From positions 1 through 11,310 of the forward strand of contig USDZ01000043.1 of NCBI GenBank assembly GCA_900553525.1: a stretch of 11,310 nt of DNA. Direction: 5' to 3'. Under the pieces are notes generated by a model. The model was given only the letters and a program-made list of their open reading frames with translations, ran no database searches and was not told the origin of the DNA. This DNA comes from an uncultured Oscillospiraceae bacterium (lineage in GTDB: Bacteria > Bacillota > Clostridia > Oscillospirales > Acutalibacteraceae). How positions within the stretch are numbered: the first letter of the stretch is position 1; each line of letters begins with the position of its first letter. This document shows positions 1-4,494 of this stretch, one piece after another. The translations under genes were made by a program, and so were the position numbers.

Positions 1-312
1 CCCCACCACAGTGGGGTTCCCGGTCGTGCCGGAGGAGGCGTGGATGCGGACCAGTTCCCGGCGGGGGACGCTGAACATCCCGAAGGGATAGGTGTCCCGC
101 AGATCCGACTTGGTCGTGTACGGTATGTATTGAATATCCGAGAGGGCTTTGATCTTGTCCGCCGTCACCCCGGCCGCAGCGAGACGGTCGTGATAGAACG
201 GGACCGTGCGGTCGCAGTAATCGACCAGAGCTTTCAACCGCTCGAGCTGGATCGCTTCGAGTTCTTTCCGGCCGATGCATTCCATCTCCGGATTCCAGAT
301 CGCGTTTGTCAT
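1..312 (-). CDS. paaK: Phenylacetate-CoA ligase family protein, N-terminal part (runs off the left edge)
   Basis: Adenylate-forming enzyme expected to join an aryl or aryl-acetic acid to CoA using ATP in the cytoplasm. The visible 104 codons start MTNAIWNPEMECIG and end in the ATP-binding loop SSGTTGNPTVVG (residues about 93-104), the hallmark of the PaaK branch of the ANL superfamily. The stretch with DYCDRTVPFYHDRL before it is also typical of the family. The ATG at 312-310 is supported by an AAAGGA-type ribosome binding site about 10 bases upstream and by the promoter at 369-397. Family members are usually about 430 residues, so roughly three quarters lies outside the window. The true substrate cannot be read from this fragment: many clostridial PaaK-like proteins are annotated by homology only, and indoleacetate or another aryl acid is possible. 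Confidence 0.9.
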   Translation of the reverse strand, partial: MTNAIWNPEMECIGRKELEAIQLERLKALVDYCDRTVPFYHDRLAAAGVTADKIKALSDIQYIPYTTKSDLRDTYPFGMFSVPRRELVRIHASSGTTGNPTVVG

Positions 313-368
313 CCGTGTCCATCCTTTTTCGATAATCGGACGACCGCCTGTAGGCGGCGCTCTTCTCC

Positions 369-397
369 ATTTTACCCCGGTTCGGAGAAATTGTAAA
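369..397 (-). promoter_or_regulatory. Sigma-A type promoter for the paaK-like gene
   Basis: On the minus strand TTTACA (397-392) and TAAAAT (374-369) are separated by exactly 17 bases. The expected transcription start is near 362, giving a leader of about 50 bases. That leader contains a small hairpin, CCGCC/GGCGG at 344-357. Confidence 0.6.
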
Positions 398-511
398 GAA
401 GCCGGCGCCCTTTTTGCAGAAATTTCCCGAACCAACCTCCCCCTGTCTCCGAAGGACAAGTCCTAACGGGAAATATCTGCGTATATGCGACGCTGTTTTC
501 ACAAAAGAGGT

Positions 512-540
512 TTGCCATATTCCAGACGGCATGCTACAAT
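512..540 (+). promoter_or_regulatory. Sigma-A type promoter for the DNA methyltransferase
   Basis: TTGCCA (512-517) and TACAAT (535-540) are separated by exactly 17 bases. The expected start is near 547, which gives a leader of about 83 bases before the TTG start codon at 630. Confidence 0.65.
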
Positions 541-629
541 AGGCATATCGGCCGTTTGCCCGCGAAAGTGCCATCGGCCCTATTCTCCAGCGGCGGAGAC
601 CCTGCCCGCCCGGGAAAGGAAGAGTCACG

Positions 630-1574
630 TTGAGGCGCAATCATATCTATCCGGAGGACTGTATTCCCGGCATGGCGGCCCACCTATCCGCTGAAACGGT
701 GGATCTGATCGTGGCCGATCCGCCTTATTTTAAGGTTGTAGGGGAGAAATGGGATTATCAGTGGCGGACGGAGGAGGATTATATCCAGTGGTCGGTCTCC
801 TGGTTTGAGCAGGCCGCACGGGTTCTGCGGCTGGGTGGCAGCTTTTACCTGTTCGGTTATTTCCGCATCCTCTCCCTCCTGCTGCCCCATCTCGAAAAAG
901 CGGGTCTCCGGCTCCGCCAGCAAATCGTCGTGAACAAGGGGATACAGGCGGTATCGGGACGCGCCACCAAAAAATACAAGATGTTTCCCAATGTCACCGA
1001 GAGTATTCTGTTTCTTTATAAGGATCCCCGCCCCTTTGTCCGCGATCTCCTCCGGCGGCGGCAGCGGGAACGGGGGCTGACGGCCAAGGAAATCAACGAG
1101 CGGCTGGGGGTCAAATCGAACGGCGGCGGCATGTGGAGCATTTATACAGGGGACAACGTGTGCGAGCAGCTTCCCACTTCGGAATATTGGGACAAGCTGC
1201 AGGCCATCCTGGAGTTCACCTACCCGTACGACCGGCTGGCCATCACCTTCAATCCTCAAATGGGATATACCGACGTGTGGGACGACATCAATTTTTACCA
1301 GGAAAAGGACCGGATCCATCCCACTCAAAAGCCGCTGGAGCTGATCCGGCGGCTGGTTCTTGCGAGCAGTCGGCCCGGCGATCTGGTGCTCGATCCGTTT
1401 ATGGGCGGCGGCACCACGGCCGTGGTCTGCAAACAGACCGGCCGGACCTTCGTCGGTTTTGAAACCGACCCCGAATACCGGCTGAAGGCTGTCCAGCGAA
1501 TTCGTAAAACACCGGCCCCTTTTTCTGAAGAAAAGTCCCCGCCTCCGGATGGCATTGAGGGCCAACCTGGTTAA
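630..1574 (+). CDS. Solitary beta-class DNA adenine/cytosine-N4 methyltransferase with an internal XRE-like domain
   Basis: S-adenosylmethionine-dependent DNA methyltransferase of the N6-adenine/N4-cytosine family (PF01555 type), 314 residues. The catalytic motif DPPY lies at residues 30-33. The S-adenosylmethionine motif DPFMGGGTT is near the C-terminus (255-263), preceded by HPTQKP (230-235) and followed by FVGFETDPEY. The order catalytic-then-cofactor motif marks the beta class. Residues about 138-195 (RRRQRERGLTAKEINERLGV onward, ending PTSEYWDKLQAIL) have the rhythm of an XRE-type helix-turn-helix and probably form the target recognition part; this is inference. A TTG start at 630 fits best: AAAGGA sits 9 bases upstream, and the N-terminus NHIYPEDC matches the usual lead-in to DPPY. 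ATG at 672 would cut into that lead-in. No restriction enzyme gene adjoins it, so it is a candidate orphan methylase. The target sequence cannot be predicted. Confidence 0.9.
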   Translation: MRRNHIYPEDCIPGMAAHLSAETVDLIVADPPYFKVVGEKWDYQWRTEEDYIQWSVSWFEQAARVLRLGGSFYLFGYFRILSLLLPHLEKAGLRLRQQIVVNKGIQAVSGRATKKYKMFPNVTESILFLYKDPRPFVRDLLRRRQRERGLTAKEINERLGVKSNGGGMWSIYTGDNVCEQLPTSEYWDKLQAILEFTYPYDRLAITFNPQMGYTDVWDDINFYQEKDRIHPTQKPLELIRRLVLASSRPGDLVLDPFMGGGTTAVVCKQTGRTFVGFETDPEYRLKAVQRIRKTPAPFSEEKSPPPDGIEGQPG

Positions 1575-1622
1575 AAAACGCCGTCCCGCCCGAAATTTTG
1601 TCCGGGTAGGACGGCGTTTTTC
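1574..1622. terminator. Bidirectional intrinsic terminator between the methyltransferase and RHH regulator 1
   Basis: A 13-base perfect stem (1574-1586 with 1609-1621) starts with an A run on the left arm and ends with a T run on the right arm. A second small stem (CCCG 1589-1592 with CGGG 1603-1606) lies inside. Because of the A/T flanks it can terminate both the methyltransferase (plus) and the small regulator (minus). Confidence 0.85.
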
Positions 1623-1636
1623 ATGAGTGGTTATGC

Positions 1637-1795
1637 CTACGGGTTGTCGAATTGATCCAGTCTGTTTAGGTGTTCTCTCAGGACCATGTTGATGTACTGG
1701 GAAAAGGAACGTTCCTCTTCCTCCGCCAGAGAGCGGACCCTTTCGGCCAGATCGCTGTCCAGCGTAATGCTGACTTTAAGTTTCAGAGGGCGCAT
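1637..1795 (-). CDS. Small ribbon-helix-helix (Arc/CopG-type) DNA-binding protein, copy 1
   Basis: A 52-residue protein starting MRPLKLKVSITLD and ending LNRLDQFDNP. The pattern is the Arc/MetJ/CopG ribbon-helix-helix fold: a short beta strand (KLKVSITL, residues 5-12), helix A (about 14-27) and helix B beginning at SFSQYINMVLREHL (30-43). Such proteins act as dimers that insert the paired strands in the DNA major groove, and they often repress their own promoters. The ATG at 1795-1793 is preceded by GAGGTGA, a good ribosome binding site. It is 67% identical (35 of 52) to the second copy at 2080-2244. No toxin-like gene adjoins it, so an antitoxin role is not supported. The targets are unknown; the palindrome and direct repeats just upstream are candidates. 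Confidence 0.85.
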   Translation of the reverse strand: MRPLKLKVSITLDSDLAERVRSLAEEEERSFSQYINMVLREHLNRLDQFDNP

Positions 1796-1818
1796 AACTC
1801 TCACCTCGCAACCTTTTG

Positions 1819-1833
1819 TACTATTGTATAGTA
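1819..1833. promoter_or_regulatory. Candidate operator palindrome upstream of RHH regulator 1
   Basis: TACTAT (1819-1824) and ATAGTA (1828-1833) form a perfect inverted repeat with a 3-base spacer, centred about 31 bases before the start codon in very AT-rich DNA that also holds -10-like sequences (TATACT, TATATT on the minus strand). No matching -35 box was found. Binding by the encoded regulator is inferred from position and from the equivalent site in the second copy. Confidence 0.5.
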
Positions 1834-1870
1834 TAATATAAGATAAGCAGAGATATGGCTTTTTAGCATG

Positions 1871-1886
1871 AAGTAGGATTAAGTAG
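1871..1886. repeat. Ten-base-period direct repeat upstream of RHH regulator 1
   Basis: AAGTAG occurs at 1871-1876 and again at 1881-1886, a period of 10 bases or about one helical turn. A similarly placed pair occurs in the second unit (2314-2331). This spacing is common for cooperative binding of ribbon-helix-helix dimers, so these may be additional operator half-sites. That is inference. Confidence 0.4.
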
Positions 1887-2030
1887 TAATATATTTCATG
1901 TTTGTTTTGTAAATTTTTGTAGTATATACGGCTCTGATGGATTTTAGAAGCGCTAATTATTTTGACAGAGTTGGAATTGCATAGGAATGTTCACAGTGGA
2001 AATTCTACCAAAATGGAAGGGCCTGATTTA

Positions 2031-2070
2031 AAAAACGCTCCGGATGGCGACGGCCATTCGGAGCATTTTT
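2031..2070. terminator. Bidirectional intrinsic terminator after RHH regulator 2
   Basis: A 12-base stem (2037-2048 with 2053-2064, one G-T pair, loop GACG) is flanked by an A run (2030-2035) and a T run (2066-2070). On the minus strand it ends the second regulator gene and separates it from copy 1. It holds the same relative place as the terminator of copy 1. Confidence 0.85.
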
Positions 2071-2079
2071 CGGATATTT

Positions 2080-2244
2080 TCATAATTGGGAATTCCCGGA
2101 TTTGTCCAATCTTTTCAAGTATTCTTTTAATGCCATGTTGATAAATTGAGAAAAAGAGCGGTCCTGCTCCTCCGCCAGGATACGAAGCCTTTCGATCAGA
2201 TCGCCGTCCAGTGTAATGCTGACTTTTTGCTTCAGAGAGCGCAA
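2080..2244 (-). CDS. Small ribbon-helix-helix (Arc/CopG-type) DNA-binding protein, copy 2, TTG start
   Basis: A 54-residue paralogue of the protein at 1637-1795, starting (M)RSLKQKVSITLDGD and ending DKSGNSQL. The strand (residues 5-12) and two helices (about 14-27 and 30-43, SFSQFINMALKEYL) are preserved. The start is TTG at 2244-2242: it aligns codon for codon with the ATG of copy 1, a GAGGTGAGG ribosome binding site precedes it, and no ATG is available nearby. Substitutions are concentrated on probable surface positions and the C-terminal tail, so both copies look functional rather than decayed. A different C-terminus and a different promoter palindrome suggest that the two regulators may have diverged in DNA target. 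Confidence 0.8.
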   Translation of the reverse strand: MRSLKQKVSITLDGDLIERLRILAEEQDRSFSQFINMALKEYLKRLDKSGNSQL

Positions 2245-2270
2245 TATCCTCACCTCACTGCCATTATGCT

Positions 2271-2292
2271 ATCCTATAGTATAGTATAGGAT
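2271..2292. promoter_or_regulatory. Candidate operator palindrome upstream of RHH regulator 2
   Basis: ATCCTATA (2271-2278) and TATAGGAT (2285-2292) are perfect 8-base arms around GTATAG, centred about 37 bases before the start codon. On the minus strand the site contains two overlapping TATACT hexamers, so it would cover the probable -10 box. No good -35 box was found at 16-18 bases. Autoregulation is inferred. Confidence 0.55.
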
Positions 2293-2313
2293 TCATTGGC
2301 ATAGGGGTTTTAT

Positions 2314-2331
2314 GATAAAGTGGGATAAAGT
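2314..2331. repeat. Ten-base-period direct repeat upstream of RHH regulator 2
   Basis: GATAAAGT occurs at 2314-2321 and 2324-2331, a period of exactly 10 bases. It lies about 70-90 bases before the start codon, matching the repeat pair in front of copy 1 (1871-1886), although the hexamer has changed. Confidence 0.5.
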
Positions 2332-2446
2332 AATATTGTATTCAATATCTATTTAATAAATTTTTGTTGTATTATAAAATCGGAAAGTGGATTCTCTCCT
2401 TTCGCCTTGCTTTTTCATAAATGCAGAATTTCCTGCCGGAATATGG

Positions 2447-3088
2447 CTAAGAGCCGCCGCGCTTTGGAGAAGACGGACTGTCCTGTCCCTCGATCTCCAT
2501 CGTTGCCATCTGCTCCCGATGGATTCCGTTCTGTGCCCCGTACCGGATCCAATAAGCTGTGGAGGCTTTCAAAAACCCTTTTTTTGTCAGAGGCATCGTG
2601 ACCTTTAGCGAGACAGGGCTTCCCGACCGGATGGCCCGCACCATTTTTTGAATCTTGCGTTTGACCAGAAAGACAAAGGGCGTGTCTAAAATGGCTTCGC
2701 CCGCGCCAATACAAAGCACCGACCCAAAGGGGCAGCGGCTTTGCTTGCAGAATAACCGGATGATCTCGACCGCGGTGCGGTTCTGTTCCGGCTCCAAAAA
2801 ACCGCAGTTGACGAGGACATGGACAGTCGGCCGGTTTGCCGAAAAAGACCCTTCCAGGTCAAAGAGCAAGCGCATCAGCACAGCGGGAACGCCGTCCACA
2901 TACAAAGGGAAAACCAAGAGCAGGTCCCGGCATTCGCTGATTTTCCGGCAAGCCTCCTGGTGCCGGCCGGCCGTCACCTGGTACACCTCGGCCGGTGATC
3001 CCCAAAACTCTTCAAAAAGCCGGATGTATCGTTTGGAATTGGATCTCGGCGCCCGGGGACTCCCGTTGACAATCATGAGGTTCCCCAT
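2447..3088 (-). CDS. Flavodoxin-fold NAD(P)H-dependent oxidoreductase-like protein
   Basis: A 213-residue cytoplasmic protein. Residues 5-18 (MIVNGSPRAPRSNS) are a beta strand and the phosphate-binding loop that holds FMN in flavodoxin-like reductases. FPLYVDGVP (60-68) matches the second flavin-contact loop of this family. The protein probably binds FMN and transfers electrons to an unidentified partner or small molecule; the substrate is not readable. The C-terminal half (about 135-213) is less typical and ends in a charged, serine-rich tail. The ATG at 3088-3086 has an AAGGAGG site inside the end of the upstream gene, which it overlaps by 16 bases, so translation is probably coupled. The two proteins are likely made together and may form a complex. 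Confidence 0.75.
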   Translation of the reverse strand: MGNLMIVNGSPRAPRSNSKRYIRLFEEFWGSPAEVYQVTAGRHQEACRKISECRDLLLVFPLYVDGVPAVLMRLLFDLEGSFSANRPTVHVLVNCGFLEPEQNRTAVEIIRLFCKQSRCPFGSVLCIGAGEAILDTPFVFLVKRKIQKMVRAIRSGSPVSLKVTMPLTKKGFLKASTAYWIRYGAQNGIHREQMATMEIEGQDSPSSPKRGGS

Positions 3089-3588
3089 AACGCGACCTCC
3101 TTGACGACCTCATTTTCCACTTCGTTTTGGGGGACGAAATGGATCCTCCAGCTTTTAAACAGCATATTCTTGGCGTTGCGTTCAACCAAACGACGGAACA
3201 GGCCTCGCTCCTCTTCAGAGGTTTCACCGTAGGCCAGAATCACGGCGTCCTTTTCCGCCACGTTTCGCTGCACGTGATGGGTTTCCCCCTGATGCAGGCG
3301 GATAAAGGCCTGCTGGACCGGGATGGCTCGCTCGAGCATGGTTTTCATCGGAATATCGTAGGAGCCGTACCGTATCCGGCTGACGTACAGCAGTTTCCGA
3401 CTCTGCGCGATCAGGGGATAAACCGAGACCGCGTCGTCTCGTATCACGCATTTTCCCGGTGTTTTGACCCAGCAGCCAAAACAGCCGATGCAGTTTGACA
3501 CGTTCTGTTCCGGAAGGAAAACATACCGGTTATCCGCTGTTTGAGGCAATGCCGTTCGGAAAACCATGTCGCTTAAAAGCAGATTCAT
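3073..3588 (-). CDS. Flavodoxin-family protein with a CxxCxxC cluster
   Basis: A 171-residue protein and the first gene of the pair with 2447-3088. Its marker is NCIGCFGCWVKTPGKCVIRD (residues 32-51) with cysteines at 33, 36, 39 and 47, a segment known from a family of clostridial flavodoxin-like (NADPH-dependent FMN reductase related) proteins, in some relatives of which it binds an iron-sulfur centre. YVSRIRYGSYDIPMKTMLERA (around residues 68-88) matches the loop that follows in that family. The usual N-terminal GSPR-type phosphate loop is absent; the chain starts MNLLLSDM instead, as in other members of this group as I recall them. The ATG at 3588-3586 follows AGGAGA. A weak TATAAA at 3635-3630 (minus) might be the -10 box, but the -35 box is poor. 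The function is unknown beyond redox chemistry. Confidence 0.7.
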   Translation of the reverse strand: MNLLLSDMVFRTALPQTADNRYVFLPEQNVSNCIGCFGCWVKTPGKCVIRDDAVSVYPLIAQSRKLLYVSRIRYGSYDIPMKTMLERAIPVQQAFIRLHQGETHHVQRNVAEKDAVILAYGETSEEERGLFRRLVERNAKNMLFKSWRIHFVPQNEVENEVVKEVALWGTS

Positions 3589-3735
3589 CGCGTCATCTCC
3601 TGATTGTTATTTTGCGCCGGGAAGATGGATTTATAATCGCCGCAGGGAGTCTTTTTGATTTGAGGAAGGCCATATCCACCGCAGAGCGCCGACACTGAAA
3701 GCAGGCGATCCTGGACGCGGACGGCCTGTCCGGAT

Positions 3736-3775
3736 AAAAAGAAAACCCGCGGTGCGCGACATGCTCACCGCGGGT
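3736..3775 (-). terminator. Intrinsic terminator of the tRNA operon
   Basis: A 10-base perfect stem (3745-3754 with 3766-3775) is followed on the minus strand by TTTTCTTTTT. It lies two bases beyond the CCA end of tRNA-Gln, the last gene of the operon. Confidence 0.85.
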
Positions 3776-3776
3776 G

Positions 3777-3850
3777 TGGCTGGGATGGCTGGAATCGAAC
3801 CAGCACGAGCAGAGTCAAAGTCTGCTGTCCTACCACTAGACTACATCCCA
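3777..3850 (-). tRNA. trnQ: tRNA-Gln (anticodon TTG)
   Basis: A 74-base cloverleaf: acceptor arms TGGGATG and CATCCCA pair perfectly, followed by G and an encoded CCA. The anticodon loop CTTTGAC sits in stem GCAGA/TCTGC and reads TTG. The T loop contains GGTTCGATTCC. It is the last gene of the operon, directly before the terminator, and is separated from tRNA-His by a 73-base spacer. Confidence 0.97.
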
Positions 3851-3923
3851 ATATAACAGGCGACGAACCGCCTGCTGCCGGACAGAAGAGGGACACCCGG
3901 AAAGAGCCCGCGTGTCCCTGTTT
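3851..3923 (-). other. Structured spacer between tRNA-His and tRNA-Gln
   Basis: This spacer is much longer than the other two in the operon (5 and 16 bases). It carries two hairpins: CAGGCG/CGCCTG within about 3857-3875, and AGGGACAC (3889-3896) with GTGTCCCT (3912-3919). On the minus strand neither is followed by a U run, so they are more likely processing or folding elements than terminators. Confidence 0.5.
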
Positions 3924-4001
<78 letters not shown>

Positions 4002-4006
4002 ATGGA

Positions 4007-4083
4007 TGGCGCGCCTGAAGGGACTCGAACCCCTGGCCCTCTGCTTAGAAGGCAGATGCTCTATCCAGCTGAGCTACAGGCGC
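4007..4083 (-). tRNA. trnR: tRNA-Arg (anticodon TCT)
   Basis: A 77-base cloverleaf with acceptor arms GCGCCTG/CAGGCGC, discriminator G and encoded CCA. The anticodon loop CTTCTAA in stem TCTGC/GCAGA reads TCT, decoding AGA/AGG. The spacers to its neighbours are short, so it is co-transcribed with them. Confidence 0.97.
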
Positions 4084-4099
4084 AAGGTCCCGCAGGACA

Positions 4100-4173
4100 T
4101 GGAGCGGGTGATGGGAATCGAACCCACACGACCAGCTTGGAAGGCTGGGGTTCTACCACTGAACTACACCCGC
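4100..4173 (-). tRNA. trnG: tRNA-Gly (anticodon TCC)
   Basis: A 74-base cloverleaf with acceptor arms GCGGGTG/CACCCGC, discriminator T and encoded CCA. The anticodon loop CTTCCAA in stem CCAGC/GCTGG reads TCC. It is the first gene of the operon, about 30 bases after the predicted transcription start. The leader contains a small hairpin (CGCCGT/ACGGCG, 4183-4202). Confidence 0.97.
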
Positions 4174-4208
4174 ATGAGACGCCGCCGTATAGTTCGACGG
4201 CGCTCCTT

Positions 4209-4237
4209 ATCATAGCATACTCGGAGCGCCGCGTCAA
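4209..4237 (-). promoter_or_regulatory. Sigma-A promoter of the tRNA operon
   Basis: On the minus strand TTGACG (4237-4232) and TATGAT (4214-4209) are separated by 17 bases, a near-consensus arrangement. Transcription should start near 4202. The two repeat units at 4241-4290 lie directly upstream of the -35 box. Confidence 0.85.
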
Positions 4238-4240
4238 GGG

Positions 4241-4290
4241 ATTCTTCCGTTTTTTCCGGAATTGCATTCTTCCGTTTTTTCCGGAATTGC
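4241..4290. repeat. Perfect 25-base tandem repeat (two copies) upstream of the tRNA promoter
   Basis: The unit at 4241-4265 is repeated exactly at 4266-4290. Each unit contains a six-T tract (an A tract on the promoter's strand) inside a small inverted repeat TTCCG/CGGAA. The first A tract falls at about -48 to -53 relative to the predicted tRNA start, the usual place of UP elements that contact the RNA polymerase alpha subunit. A role in raising tRNA transcription is inferred. Confidence 0.75.
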
Positions 4291-4407
4291 ATTTCTAGAG
4301 GAGCCCTGTTCGGACTCCCAACAGACGGCAGCCATCCCTCCTACTTTCTCTGTTCCGGCCTCCCCGCCCGCCTTCGCGGCTTTTTGGGGCTTTTTCGGCC
4401 GCAGGTC

Positions 4408-4436
4408 TTGCATTTTCCCCTAGAATCCGGTATGAT
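4408..4436 (+). promoter_or_regulatory. Sigma-A promoter of the symporter gene
   Basis: TTGCAT (4408-4413) and TATGAT (4431-4436) are separated by 17 bases. The expected start is near 4443, five bases before the inverted repeat at 4448-4470. Confidence 0.8.
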
Positions 4437-4447
4437 AAGCACACACG

Positions 4448-4470
4448 CTTTAAACCGCAACGGTTTAAAG
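4448..4470 (+). promoter_or_regulatory. Perfect inverted repeat, candidate operator, between promoter and symporter start
   Basis: CTTTAAACCG (4448-4457) and CGGTTTAAAG (4461-4470) are perfect 10-base arms with spacer CAA. The site covers about +5 to +27 of the predicted transcript, ends 24 bases before the start codon and has no U run after it, so it is not a terminator. A bound repressor here would block transcription of the transporter. It could also fold in the RNA, but the ribosome binding site (GGGGTGG, 4483-4489) is outside the stem. Confidence 0.65.
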
Positions 4471-4494
4471 TAATAAAGTATCGGGGTGGATTTT

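Larger units (their letters stand above)
313..629. other. Divergent intergenic region between the paaK-like gene and the methyltransferase
   Basis: This 317-base stretch holds two back-to-back promoters, one per strand. The short open frames across it have no ribosome binding site and no recognisable protein features, so no gene is called. Nothing resembling a riboswitch was recognised. About 115 bases separate the two promoters (397 to 512), room for a shared regulator site, but no clear palindrome was seen there. Confidence 0.6.

Noticed and set aside
684..1565. Long minus-strand open frame opposite the methyltransferase
   Set aside because: The plus-strand frame carries all methyltransferase motifs; the opposite frame has no family features or ribosome binding site and is a shadow of GC-rich coding DNA.
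1971..1996. Perfect TTGACA (1972-1977) on the plus strand in the gap between the two RHH units
   Set aside because: At 17 bases the -10 position reads GAATGT, which is poor, and no plus-strand gene follows before the minus-strand regulator.
1637..2244. Toxin-antitoxin system built on the RHH proteins
   Set aside because: No small partner gene overlaps or follows either RHH gene; each is closed off by a terminator.
4241..4290. Possible CRISPR array
   Set aside because: There are only two units, directly adjacent with no spacers, and no cas genes.
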